Shown one piece after another: positions 23,719 through 32,293 of a stretch of 40,673 bases of DNA; within the stretch, counting starts at the first letter, position 1, and every line of letters begins with the position of its first letter. Position numbers and translations under genes: made by a program. The stretch comes from Burkholderiales bacterium (GTDB taxonomy: Bacteria; Pseudomonadota; Gammaproteobacteria; Burkholderiales; Burkholderiaceae_C): assembly GCA_003963005.1 (NCBI GenBank), contig RXJW01000018.1, positions 1 through 40,673 on the forward strand. Reading direction: 5' to 3'. The notes under the pieces were generated by a model. That model saw only the letters and a list, made by a program, of their open reading frames with translations. It made no database searches and had not been told where the DNA came from.

Positions 23719-26700
23719 TCAGCGAGCGTGAACGCCGGGCTGCTGCCAGGCCAGGAAGGGCAGCGGCAGGGCTGGGTGGCGGCGAGCGATGTCGCGCAGG
23801 CCGGCGATGTACTGGGGCTTGTCGGTCAGGCTGGCGGTGACGACCTGGCGGGCGAAGATCTCCGCCACCACGGCCGCCGTCTCGGGCGCCTGCACCTGCG
23901 CGCGCAGGAATTCGGTGACGCGGGTCTTGGCCACCCGACCACGGTGGACCTGGCTGAGCACGGTGAGCAGGTAGGGCGTCAGCGAGCGCAGGCGCTGTGC
24001 GAGCACCACCGGGTCGTCGGTGGGCAGCTCCAGCAGCCACTGCGTGACGAACAGCTGCACCTGCGGGCTCGGGTGCTGGCTCAGGCGCGTCAAGCACAGC
24101 GCGGCATCGGCCGCACTCATGCGCCGCACGAGCCGGCTGCGGCCTAGCGCCTGCACCCAGGCCTGCGGATGGTCGACCCAGGTGATCAGCAGCTCCACGC
24201 TGAGCGCGTCGTCCGCCAGCCGGTCACCGAACAGGTCTTGCGCGTAGGCCCGCGCGTCGTCGAAGCCCGCGTCGGCCAGCGGCAGCAGCTCGGCGGCGTC
24301 ATCCGGCGTGGGCTGCGCCGGCAGCCGGGCGTCGAGCGCCTGCATGGCCCAGCGGCGCACGCCCACGTCGGCATGCCGGGCCAGCGTGGCGAGCTGGCGC
24401 AGGCTGTAGTCACCCGCCGACCGCGCCTGCAGCGCCCAGGCGCCGTAGCGCTGCGCCCCGCCGCTGCGCGCCTGCAGCGCACGCCACACGCCGGATGGGT
24501 CCCGTGCGGGGGCGAAGGCCGCGAGATCCTGCGTCAGCCACTGCAGCAGGTCGTCATGCAGACCGTCGCCGGATTCGGCCTGGAACAGCGCCGCATGCAG
24601 CCGGCCGGCCAGCGTCTGGCCCAGGGCGGTGTCGCCGCGCGCCAGGCGCATCAGGGCCGGGCCGACCGCCGCGCGCACGCTCGCAGCGGGCTGTGTGGCC
24701 AGCGTGACGAGCAGCTCCACCTGCGCGGCCAGCACGTCGTCAGGCAGCGCGGCCAGCAAGCGGGCACCGCAGGCCCGCAGCGCGTCATCCGTCGCCCCCA
24801 GCAGCCGCGTGAACACGGACGCCGGCACCACGGCCAACCCGGCGGGGTGCAGCAGCAGCCAGCTCACGGCAAAGCTGACGACCGGTGCGGCCGCCTGCTC
24901 GAGCAAGGGCATCAAGGCCCCGAGCCCTTGCCAGCCCGCCGCTGTGCCGGCCAGCGGCCCCTGCAGCAACTGCTCGGCCAGGGCGGCGCCCGCGGTCAGG
25001 CCGGCATCGTCCGCGTCCGCGGCCAGCAGCGCTGCCAGCAGCTCGTGCAGCAGCGGCTCGGCGGGCGACAACAGCGCCAGCCCCTGCCCCTGCCGCCGGG
25101 CTCGCGAATCGACGGAGAGCAGCAGCGCGACGACCAGCGCCGGATGCCGGGCGAAGGCAGCCGGGTCACCCGCCAGGTGCAGCAGGGCATGGTCGCGCGC
25201 CGGCGCATGGGCGCTGGTGGCCATCAGCAGCAGCCAGGGCACCTGGTCGGCGGTGTCGGTCAGCGCCGCCAGCCGTTCCCGCGCCACGCGCAAGCCCAGG
25301 GCCGCCGCGACTTCATACGGGCTGCGCAGCAGGCTGCCGATGACACCCGGGGGCTGCTGAGCAAGGAAACCGGCATGGTCGTCGAGCGCGCGCGCCACGA
25401 CCGCCTGCACCAGCGCGCTGCGGCTGTGCAGCGCCAGGCGCAGCAAGGCCTCGGGGTGCGCGTCCCACATGGCCTGCAGCGCCTCGGGCCGCTGCGTGAA
25501 CGGCCGCGAGGTGTCCAGCGGCTGGTGGGTCCACCAGCGCCGCGCCCGCGCGCTCGTGTGCAGGCCCGGCCAACGCGCCAGCAGCAGGCGAGGCACGAGC
25601 AGCCAGCCCGCGCCGCGGTGGTGCAGCCGGGTCGCGCGTTCATAGCGGCCGTGCACCAGCATCCAGCGCAGCTCCTCGCGGGGCGACTCCTGCTCGTCGT
25701 CCACGAGCCCGAGCAGCAGGGACACGGCCAGTTCGGGCGCGAAGGGGTGCTGCAGCGCCGCCAGGCGGCGCAGCTGGCGCCAGGCCCTCAAGCGGAGGTA
25801 GTCGCGCGTCTTGCTGCCGAAGGCATGGGCCGGGGCCCGTGCACCGCCCACGGCACGCTGCAGCCAGCCGCCCGTGGTGGGCGAGCGATAGCGCCGGCTG
25901 CCCGCCGGCCCCACCGCGGCCGTGGCGTTCTCGAACCTGGCGTGCAGCAGGCCCAGCACCTCGCTGTCACGCCGCATCTCGGCGGCCTTGTAAACGTAGC
26001 GAATGCCCTGGAAATGCGGTGCCTGCAGCGGCAGCACGCGCAGCAGGCCCAGCAGGGTCGCTCGGGCCTCGGGGCGCACGAGGGCGATGTCGTACCAATC
26101 GGTGAGCAGCGGGGCCCAGGTCGTGGCGCGCAGCGGCAAGGCGCTCTCGAGGCGCGACAGCAGCGCCGCTGCCGGCAGCTCGCTGGCCAGTTCCTCCTGC
26201 CAGTCGGGCAGCAGCCCGGCGGCGTGCTCGGCCTGCTGGGCGGGCGTCGCGAGCATCAGCCCGGCCTGCCGGGCGGCCCGGCAGGTGGCCGGGCTGCGCC
26301 CCTGCAGCGACAGCATCTGCATGGCCTCGCGCGCGCCGGGGTCGCCCAGCCGGCCGATGGCCACGGCCAGGCACAGGTCGAGCAGGTCATCGCCGGTGCC
26401 CAGCAGCTCGACCAGGCGCGGCACCAACCCGCGCAGCGCCTGCTGTGCGGCCCCCGCCGACTGTGCGTCGCTGCACTCCGCCACGCGCCAGGCGGCCCGT
26501 GCACGACGGGCCGGCGCCTCCAGCTTCCAGCGCGCCGGTTGAAAGCGCGCCACCAGCGCCGCGACCGACGCCGGCACCGACCCAGCCGCTGACGAGGCCT
26601 GCGCCGGCACGGCAGCGGCCGGCGCCGCGGGCTCGGGCGCCCAGTCCGCCAGCTCCGGGAAGCCCTGTTGCGACAACAGCCCGTCACCCGCCGACAGACG

Positions 26701-26901
26701 GCGGCGCAGGTACTCGACGGCACGGCGACGCGCTTCGGCCTCGTCGCAGGGGCTTGGCGTCAGCGTGGACTCACGCTCGCCGTCGCGCAGGGTCACGACG
26801 CAGCGCGAGCCGGCGGCGGTGTCCAGGGCCACGAGCTCCACGACACGGCGTTGCTCGGGGTGGCGCGATCGCAGCAGCGTCACGCGAGCGAGTTTTTGCA
26901 T
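23719..26901 (-). CDS. Large HEAT/ARM-type repeat protein, retron-associated
   Basis: A 1060-residue alpha-helical protein, rich in Leu, Ala and Arg, built from many paired-helix units, such as RWAMQALDARLP, QVQLFVTQWLLELP and SVRAAVGPALMRLARGD. An N-terminal small domain (about 1-80) is beta-like and is followed by a Pro/Ala linker near 90-115. No enzyme motif was found. The ATG at 26901 is chosen because GGGAGG lies six bases before it; an upstream in-frame ATG at 26922 lacks this. It is the first gene of HEAT - SWIM - retron RNA - RT on the minus strand. The ARM/HEAT + WHSWIM pair is the accessory set of type XIII retrons. Such scaffolds often sense or hold partners, but that is inference here. 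Confidence 0.83.
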   Translation of the reverse strand: MQKLARVTLLRSRHPEQRRVVELVALDTAAGSRCVVTLRDGERESTLTPSPCDEAEARRRAVEYLRRRLSAGDGLLSQQGFPELADWAPEPAAPAAAVPAQASSAAGSVPASVAALVARFQPARWKLEAPARRARAAWRVAECSDAQSAGAAQQALRGLVPRLVELLGTGDDLLDLCLAVAIGRLGDPGAREAMQMLSLQGRSPATCRAARQAGLMLATPAQQAEHAAGLLPDWQEELASELPAAALLSRLESALPLRATTWAPLLTDWYDIALVRPEARATLLGLLRVLPLQAPHFQGIRYVYKAAEMRRDSEVLGLLHARFENATAAVGPAGSRRYRSPTTGGWLQRAVGGARAPAHAFGSKTRDYLRLRAWRQLRRLAALQHPFAPELAVSLLLGLVDDEQESPREELRWMLVHGRYERATRLHHRGAGWLLVPRLLLARWPGLHTSARARRWWTHQPLDTSRPFTQRPEALQAMWDAHPEALLRLALHSRSALVQAVVARALDDHAGFLAQQPPGVIGSLLRSPYEVAAALGLRVARERLAALTDTADQVPWLLLMATSAHAPARDHALLHLAGDPAAFARHPALVVALLLSVDSRARRQGQGLALLSPAEPLLHELLAALLAADADDAGLTAGAALAEQLLQGPLAGTAAGWQGLGALMPLLEQAAAPVVSFAVSWLLLHPAGLAVVPASVFTRLLGATDDALRACGARLLAALPDDVLAAQVELLVTLATQPAASVRAAVGPALMRLARGDTALGQTLAGRLHAALFQAESGDGLHDDLLQWLTQDLAAFAPARDPSGVWRALQARSGGAQRYGAWALQARSAGDYSLRQLATLARHADVGVRRWAMQALDARLPAQPTPDDAAELLPLADAGFDDARAYAQDLFGDRLADDALSVELLITWVDHPQAWVQALGRSRLVRRMSAADAALCLTRLSQHPSPQVQLFVTQWLLELPTDDPVVLAQRLRSLTPYLLTVLSQVHRGRVAKTRVTEFLRAQVQAPETAAVVAEIFARQVVTASLTDKPQYIAGLRDIARRHPALPLPFLAWQQPGVHAR

Positions 26902-27006
26902 CCAGAGCCTCCCGCAGCTCATTCATCTGGTGTGCCAGCCCGGCACCGCCAAGACCGGCGCCGACAGGCCGACGATGGTAGTCGCCTCCGGCCCCGGTTC
27001 GGCCCC

Positions 27007-27012
27007 TAACAT
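27007..27012 (+). promoter_or_regulatory. Possible -10 for a leaderless 5'-nucleotidase mRNA
   Basis: TAACAT ends seven bases before the ATG at 27020, so the transcript would start at or next to the start codon. No good -35 is visible in the 118-base gap shared with the divergent HEAT gene. Confidence 0.25.
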
Positions 27013-27019
27013 CGGCCTC

Positions 27020-27916
27020 ATGCCAGCCACCCTGAACGGTCAACTCGTCGTTGCCATCTCGTCCCGCGCGCTGTTCGATTTCGAGGCCGAGAACCAGGTC
27101 TTCGAAGCGGCCGACGACCGCGCCTACATGGCCCTGCAGCAGCAGCGGCTGGACGAACCCGCGCCCCCGGGCGTCGCCTTCTCGCTGGTGCAGAAGCTGC
27201 TGGCCTTCAATGCCGGCGGCACGCCGCAGGTGGAGGTGGTGGTGGTGTCGCGCAACGACCCGATCTCGGGCATGCGGGTGTTCCGCTCGGCCAAGCACTA
27301 CGGCCTGACCATCGAGCGTGGGGTGTTCACCCGCGGCGCCTCACCGTGGCGCTATCTGCGGCCGCTGTCGGCGCAGCTCTTCCTGTCGGCCAACGAGGCC
27401 GACGTGCGCCAGGCCCTGCTGGCGGGTGTGGCCGCGGCGCGGGTGATGCCGCAGGCGGCCCGGGCCTCGGCCGCGCATCCGGGCGAGCTGCGCATCGCCT
27501 TCGACGGCGATGCGGTGCTGTTCTCCGACGAAGCCGAGCAGGTGTTCCAACGCGACGGCCTGGCCGCCTTCCAGGCCCACGAGACCTCGCGCGCCCACCA
27601 GCCGCTGCCCGCCGGCCCGTTCAAGCCGGTGCTCGAAGCCCTGCACCGGCTGCAGCACAGCCCAGCCGGCGGCATGCGGGTGCGCACGGCCCTCGTCACG
27701 GCGCGCAGCGCGCCGGCGCACGAGCGCGCCATCCGCACGCTGATGGACTGGCAGATCGAAGTCGATGAAGCGATGTTCCTCGGCGGCCTGGCCAAGGGCG
27801 AGTTCCTGCGGGAGTTCGAACCGGATTTCTTCTTCGACGACCAGGCCGGGCACATCGCCAGCGCCGCGGCACACGTGCCGGCCGGCCATGTGGCCTTGGG
27901 TGTAGCCGCCGGCTGA
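27020..27916 (+). CDS. 5'-nucleotidase (cytosolic 5'-nucleotidase I family)
   Basis: A 298-residue protein of the family to which cytosolic 5'-nucleotidase I belongs, dephosphorylating nucleoside monophosphates. The first part has LVVAISSRALFDFEAEN, where the usual catalytic DxD is replaced by SRALFDF as in this family. VVVVSRNDP and FTRGASP follow. A haloacid-dehalogenase-like segment, LRIAFDGDAVLFSDEAE, contains DGDAV. LVTARSAPAHERAI and a late FFFDDQAGH complete the site. The ATG at 27020 opens the homologous region; earlier in-frame codons lack support. It is divergent from the retron-linked HEAT gene and converges with the HupE-like gene. Confidence 0.88.
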   Translation: MPATLNGQLVVAISSRALFDFEAENQVFEAADDRAYMALQQQRLDEPAPPGVAFSLVQKLLAFNAGGTPQVEVVVVSRNDPISGMRVFRSAKHYGLTIERGVFTRGASPWRYLRPLSAQLFLSANEADVRQALLAGVAAARVMPQAARASAAHPGELRIAFDGDAVLFSDEAEQVFQRDGLAAFQAHETSRAHQPLPAGPFKPVLEALHRLQHSPAGGMRVRTALVTARSAPAHERAIRTLMDWQIEVDEAMFLGGLAKGEFLREFEPDFFFDDQAGHIASAAAHVPAGHVALGVAAG

Positions 27917-27938
27917 GCGGCACGTCGGCAGGCGCCCG

Positions 27939-27963
27939 GTCCCTCAGGGACGCCGCCGGCGGC
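27939..27963. other. Inverted repeats between convergent genes
   Basis: GTCCC-TCA-GGGAC (27939-27951) and the 12-bp palindrome GCCGCCGGCGGC (27952-27963) fill the 53-base gap between the 5'-nucleotidase and HupE genes. They may help to end both transcripts, but there is no T run. Confidence 0.35.
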
Positions 27964-27969
27964 CGGTCG

Positions 27970-29076
27970 TCACGGCAGCAACTGCACGGCCAAGCTGCGT
28001 TCCACGCACCACAACAGCGCCAGCACCGCGATGGCGCCCGATCCCCCCGGCACGATCCAGCGCCGGTACACCACCGCACGCCGACACCACAGTGCCGCTG
28101 GCAGCAGCAGCGCGACGACGGCCAGTTGGCCAAGCTCGACACCGAGGTTGAAGGCCATCAGCGGCAGAACGAGTTCGGCGCCCCGCAGGCCGAGGTCCTT
28201 GAGCGGACCGGCAAAGCCGATACCGTGCACGAGACCGAAGGCCCCCACCATCAGCCAGCGCGGCCCCGGCACGAAGGGGCGCAGATTGTCGAGCGCAGCA
28301 AGCAGCACCGTGAGCGCGATCAACGACTCCACCACGGCGGCCGGTGGATCGATCAGGCCGCTGGCCGCGAGGCCGAGCGTGACCGAGTGAGCCAGTGTGA
28401 ACGCGGTGACCAGCCGCAATGTCTCGGCGAAGGCGCTGCGCGCACTGTCCCGCGGTGCCCAACCGCGGCCGTCGCGACGCCACACGGCCACGAGCAGCAG
28501 GGTGACGAGGAACAGCACATGGTCGAGCCCACTGGCGATGTGAGCGATGCCTTCGGCGATGAAGCCGGTGACGCTGCGCTGCTCCGCACTCAGCGTCTGC
28601 GGCCCCCGGCCCGGCACGAGGACACGGGGCTCACCCGCCGTGCCGGCAATGCGCGCCAGACCGCGATGGGCCGCGTCGGTGCGGGCGAAGAGTCGGTAGT
28701 CGACCTGCAGTTCATGCACATCCTGCGGGCAGCGCCAGTGACTCACCAGCACGGCATGGGTGCCGTCGCTGTGCTCGTCGAGCTGCGGTGGCCCCCGGTC
28801 CAGCCGCGTGCAGGCCGCACCGTCGGCCGTGAAACGCACGCCGTCATCGGCCAGCGCTTCGATGTCGGGCCAGCGTGCCCGCACTTCGCCCCAGCTCAAC
28901 TCGGCATCGCCATTGGCATCCAGCGTGAGGTCGCGGTCCAGGTCGCGCAGCGCGACATCCAGCCGCTGCTCGATCGCGGCACCCTCGACACGGTAGACGA
29001 GGTAGGCCTCGCTCGCCTGATGCGCCTGGGCAGCACTGCACACGAGCGCAAACAGCATCAGCAGAAGACGGGTCAC
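27970..29076 (-). CDS. HupE/UreJ-like membrane protein
   Basis: A 368-residue protein. A signal peptide ends at AAQAHQ. A periplasmic domain of about 170 residues contains an EF-hand-like calcium loop, DANGDAELSWGE. The C-terminal part is a HupE/UreJ_2-type membrane domain of six to seven helices, starting at GIAHIASGLDHVLFLVTLLL and including FTLAHSVTLGLA and GLVHGIGFAGPL. The His-rich helices (HIASGLDH, AHS, VHGIGFA) resemble those of nickel/cobalt permeases, so metal transport is possible but unproven. GTG start, overlapping the stop of the upstream repeat protein by four bases. It is the last gene of a four-gene operon. Confidence 0.85.
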   Translation of the reverse strand: MTRLLLMLFALVCSAAQAHQASEAYLVYRVEGAAIEQRLDVALRDLDRDLTLDANGDAELSWGEVRARWPDIEALADDGVRFTADGAACTRLDRGPPQLDEHSDGTHAVLVSHWRCPQDVHELQVDYRLFARTDAAHRGLARIAGTAGEPRVLVPGRGPQTLSAEQRSVTGFIAEGIAHIASGLDHVLFLVTLLLVAVWRRDGRGWAPRDSARSAFAETLRLVTAFTLAHSVTLGLAASGLIDPPAAVVESLIALTVLLAALDNLRPFVPGPRWLMVGAFGLVHGIGFAGPLKDLGLRGAELVLPLMAFNLGVELGQLAVVALLLPAALWCRRAVVYRRWIVPGGSGAIAVLALLWCVERSLAVQLLP

Positions 29077-30221
29077 GGCAAGAAGCTCCGGTCTAGGGCG
29101 GCCAGGCGCGCATCCTGCCAGCCTTTGGCACGGAGTTCACGTGCCAGCGACGCCAGCACCGGCTGGCCTTCGGCGCCGGCGGCCTGCGCGGCCCGCATCA
29201 GCAGCACGGCATCGACCGGCTCGCGTTGGAGCTGCCAGTTCTTCTGCGCCAGACGCAGGGCCTCACGCGGCTGCCCGTCCACGTCCAGCGCGAAGCGGGC
29301 CTGCTCGCGCGCATGCCGTCCCGGCTCGCGGCGTTCGCCCGCTGCCAGGCGCTCGCGCAGCGTGGCAACCAGCCCTGTATCGCGGCGGCCGAGCTGTTCG
29401 AGCGCGATGACGCGACGCAGCAGCAGCGCATCGGCCTCGGCGTCAGGCGAACGCGCCAGCAGCGCCAGGGCTTCGGCCGCACGCTTTCTCGCCAGCAACC
29501 AGTCGGCGAGCGCGGCCCGGGTGTAGACGGTGTCTTCGCCGGCGAGCGAGAGGCGGTAGAGCGCCGGCGCCTGGGCGTCGTCGCCGAGTCGCTCGGCGAG
29601 CTCCGCACGGACGAGAGCCAGGCCAGGATCGCGCGCGCGAGCGCCTCCGAGCTGTGCCAGCACCTGGGCCGCAGCGCGCGCCTGGCCACCGAGGCTGTCC
29701 AATTCGGCCAGGCAGGCTGCGGCGGGCTGTGGCGCCAGCGGCTGCAATTGCGCGCACAGCGCACGTGCCTCGGGCAGTTCAGCGCGCAGCTGGTGCAGCG
29801 CCGCGGCGTCCAGCAGGGCCTGGGCACGTTCTGCGGGTGCGAGATCCTCGCGTGCCAGCAGGCTGCGCAACTGCGCAGCCGCGAGGTCGAAATCGTGCCG
29901 CGCCTGCAGTACGCGCGCCCTCAGCAGCACGGCCTCGGCCGGTGCATCGACGCGGGCCCACCAGGGAGCCAGCACGGCCTCGGCCACGCCCAGCTCGCGC
30001 GGGTCGCCATGCACCCGTGCGCGCTCCAACGCCTGGCGCGCCGCCGCGGCCGCCAGCGGCAGCTGCGCCGGATCGCGCGCCAGGGCGTCGCGTCGCGCCC
30101 GCTCTGCCGCGTCGGGGCGGTAGGGCAGGCGCTGCACGACGTCGGCATCGCTGCGTGGCACCCAGGGGGCCGCTGCAGCCACCAGCGGCAGCCACAGCAG
30201 CAACGCCGTCAGACGCTTCAC
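29073..30221 (-). CDS. Tetratricopeptide-like repeat protein, secreted
   Basis: A 382-residue protein with a signal peptide (MKRLTALLLWLPLVAAAA) and an almost wholly helical, Ala/Leu/Arg-rich body with a TPR-like rhythm, for example AALADWLLARKRAAEALALLA. No enzyme motif was found. The start is GTG at 30221, overlapping the lipoprotein stop (GTGA); the stop overlaps HupE. Probably a periplasmic scaffold for the HupE-like and DUF4331 products, by context only. Confidence 0.8.
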   Translation of the reverse strand: MKRLTALLLWLPLVAAAAPWVPRSDADVVQRLPYRPDAAERARRDALARDPAQLPLAAAAARQALERARVHGDPRELGVAEAVLAPWWARVDAPAEAVLLRARVLQARHDFDLAAAQLRSLLAREDLAPAERAQALLDAAALHQLRAELPEARALCAQLQPLAPQPAAACLAELDSLGGQARAAAQVLAQLGGARARDPGLALVRAELAERLGDDAQAPALYRLSLAGEDTVYTRAALADWLLARKRAAEALALLARSPDAEADALLLRRVIALEQLGRRDTGLVATLRERLAAGERREPGRHAREQARFALDVDGQPREALRLAQKNWQLQREPVDAVLLMRAAQAAGAEGQPVLASLARELRAKGWQDARLAALDRSFLP

Positions 30222-30490
30222 AAGCTCTGCGGCTCGTCCGTCTCGCTGACGGCGGCGTCCGCAGACGGCAAGGTCAGGGCGTCGGACATCTCGTCATCAG
30301 CCTTCTGAGCCTGCAGATAGCTGACGAGGGCACCAGATGATGCGATGGCACTGTCCGGCACCGCGGTCACCGGTGCCGGTGGGGGCGGCGGCGGCGGGGG
30401 CGGTGTCACGCTGCCGTAGTCACTGCCGCCGCAGGCGGCGAGCAGAGCCGCCGCCGCAACTGCCAGGGACGTGGTCTTGGCCGAGGTCAT
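30218..30490 (-). CDS. Small lipoprotein with proline run
   Basis: A 90-residue protein with a lipobox, LLAACGGS, so likely lipid-anchored, followed by SDYGSVT, a run of nine prolines and a short acidic tail. The start at 30490 has AAGGAGG five bases before it; the GTG at 30505 is part of that ribosome site region and less likely. It lies 11 bases after the DUF4331 gene and overlaps the repeat-protein gene by four bases. Function unknown. Confidence 0.8.
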   Translation of the reverse strand: MTSAKTTSLAVAAAALLAACGGSDYGSVTPPPPPPPPPAPVTAVPDSAIASSGALVSYLQAQKADDEMSDALTLPSADAAVSETDEPQSL

Positions 30491-30501
30491 GGTGGCCTCC
30501 T

Positions 30502-32034
30502 TCACTTCGTGCCCGCGATGGGCGTGTTGAGGTAGGGGAAGGCCGGCAGCAGGGGCACCACCGCCTGGTCGACCGCGTCATGCAGCTTCAAGGAGGTGGC
30601 GCCCAGCGGCACCGCTGACGGCTTGCAGGCTGCGCCGAAGCCCAGCTTGTCGGTGTCGCCGTTGGCCACGCACAGGCCACCCATCACCGCCACCAGCGAC
30701 ACGTCTACGACATCGTCCTTGGGCCGACGGCCGTTCGGGAAGCCGGCGTTGTCATTGCCGCCCGCGAGGATGTTGCCCACGATGCCCAGGCGGTTCTGTT
30801 GCGCGAACGGCACGGGGTTGATCGCGGTGTTCAGGCGCAGCATCTCCGACGGTGTGACTGTCTTGGGCTGGTTCACGCCCTTGATCCCGGTGAGGAAGGT
30901 CGTGACGAGGTCGTTGCGCGGGAAGTTGGTCGGCGCGGTGTTGGGCAAGGCCAGCGCAATCTCCAGCAGCGCCGGCAGCGTTGGGTTGGTGACGTAGTCG
31001 GCGAACTGGGCGTCGTCCTTGGGCTTGGAGCCGTTGAACTTGTCCTTGTCCTTCAGGCCGATGACCACTTCGTTGACGAGCGGCATGCCCAGGCGCGACA
31101 CCTGCACCCAGGCGCCGCCGGCCTTCTCGCTGGTCTGGTGGCCGCTGGCCGGCATCGGGTTGAGCAGACGCCCCTGGCGCATGCTGGCGGTCGTCCAGCC
31201 GCCGATGACGTCGTCGCCCGCCGACTTCAGGCAGTCCTTGTGGATTTCCAGCGCCAGCGTGGTGACGTTCTTGTCACCGATGGTGTTGGGCGCCGCATTG
31301 ATGAGCGACGGGTCGGTGATGACGGACACGGGCGCATTGACCAAGTCGAAGATGGTGCCGAGGTTGACCGCGAACGGGTCCTGGCGCTGGCCGACGAACA
31401 CGCGTCCCTGCGTCGCGCAGCCGGGGATCGTGATCGGGTAGATGTGCTTGGCCGCGTAGGCGGCGTAGTCGGCGATGGTCTTCTTGCCGATGTTGTCGAC
31501 CGGCTTGTCGAACGTGGCCGCTCCGGTCGTGGCATGCGTGATGGCCTGGGCCGTGCCGCTGCGCCGGTCACCGCGAACGACGGTCAGCGTGTAGCTTTCG
31601 TTGAGCTGCAGGTTGGCGTCCTTCACGTTGGAGACGCCGCCGGCCTGGATGAGCGGGATGTTGACCGACTTGCCACCGACCGTGAGCGCCACGCCCTTGC
31701 CGTCGCCGGCGAGCTTGTTCTTGAAGCGGAACTGGAAGGTGATGTCTTCCTTGGCGTCGCCGTTGTTGTCGATGTGGATCTCGTACAGCGCGTTGGGGTC
31801 CATCGAGAAGTAGTTCGGGCCACCGTAGCCGTCCTGCAACGGCTGGTAGTTGGCGATCAGCGTGACCATGCCGTCACGGCCCGCTTCGTAGCTGCGGAAC
31901 ATGTAGAAGTCCGTCGCATCGACCTTGGGCACGGTCGTGATGAAGGGCGCTTCGCGGTGGCTGGAAGCCTGGGCAAAGGCAGCGAGGCAGAACAGGGCGG
32001 CGCCGAGGGCGCAGCGGGTGGGAAGAGCTTTCAT
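30502..32034 (-). CDS. DUF4331 domain protein, secreted
   Basis: A 510-residue protein with signal peptide MKALPTRCALGAALFCLAAFAQA, then SSHREAPFITTVPKVDATDFYMFRSYE, the hallmark start of DUF4331. Later segments (PNALYEIHIDNNGDAKEDITFQFRF, DPFAVNLGTIFDLVN, GRRPKDDVVDVSLV) also fit. No catalytic function is known to me. Two ATGs are possible, 32043 and 32034; I chose 32034 because AGGA lies eight bases before it and the signal peptide then starts properly. It is the first gene of the operon DUF4331 - lipoprotein - TPR-like - HupE. Upstream (32035-32293) is 259 bases with a GC-rich tetranucleotide run near 32150 and a palindrome. Confidence 0.9.
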   Translation of the reverse strand: MKALPTRCALGAALFCLAAFAQASSHREAPFITTVPKVDATDFYMFRSYEAGRDGMVTLIANYQPLQDGYGGPNYFSMDPNALYEIHIDNNGDAKEDITFQFRFKNKLAGDGKGVALTVGGKSVNIPLIQAGGVSNVKDANLQLNESYTLTVVRGDRRSGTAQAITHATTGAATFDKPVDNIGKKTIADYAAYAAKHIYPITIPGCATQGRVFVGQRQDPFAVNLGTIFDLVNAPVSVITDPSLINAAPNTIGDKNVTTLALEIHKDCLKSAGDDVIGGWTTASMRQGRLLNPMPASGHQTSEKAGGAWVQVSRLGMPLVNEVVIGLKDKDKFNGSKPKDDAQFADYVTNPTLPALLEIALALPNTAPTNFPRNDLVTTFLTGIKGVNQPKTVTPSEMLRLNTAINPVPFAQQNRLGIVGNILAGGNDNAGFPNGRRPKDDVVDVSLVAVMGGLCVANGDTDKLGFGAACKPSAVPLGATSLKLHDAVDQAVVPLLPAFPYLNTPIAGTK

Positions 32035-32166
32035 CGAGGGCATCCTGTGGGGCGATGCCGGCTTGGCATCTGGGGCCTTGTACGGGGGCAGCCTGGCGGC
32101 GGATGCAACTCCCCAGGCTCCCCCTCCCTCGCCCCCCTAGCTTCTCTGGCGGGCGGGCGGGCGGGG

Positions 32167-32182
32167 CAGCGACCGGTCGCTG
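32167..32182. promoter_or_regulatory. 16-bp palindrome in the DUF4331/GGDEF divergent region
   Basis: CAGCGACCGGTCGCTG is a perfect 16-bp palindrome, 133 bases before the DUF4331 start and 112 before the GGDEF gene. Possible operator for either gene; no known motif recognised. Confidence 0.4.
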
Positions 32183-32293
32183 TCGTGCAGGAATCATCGC
32201 TTTGGCCCGCGCGCGGGCGGCACGGCGCGACATGGCAGTGCCGGGAGGCGCGACGATCACGCCCAAAGCATTCGAGAGGCCGCGGGGGCGCGC

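Noticed and set aside
24169..26592. Long plus-strand frame opposite the HEAT protein gene
   Set aside because: Gln/Arg/Gly-rich shadow frame; the minus-strand frame is longer, has a ribosome site and is part of an operon.
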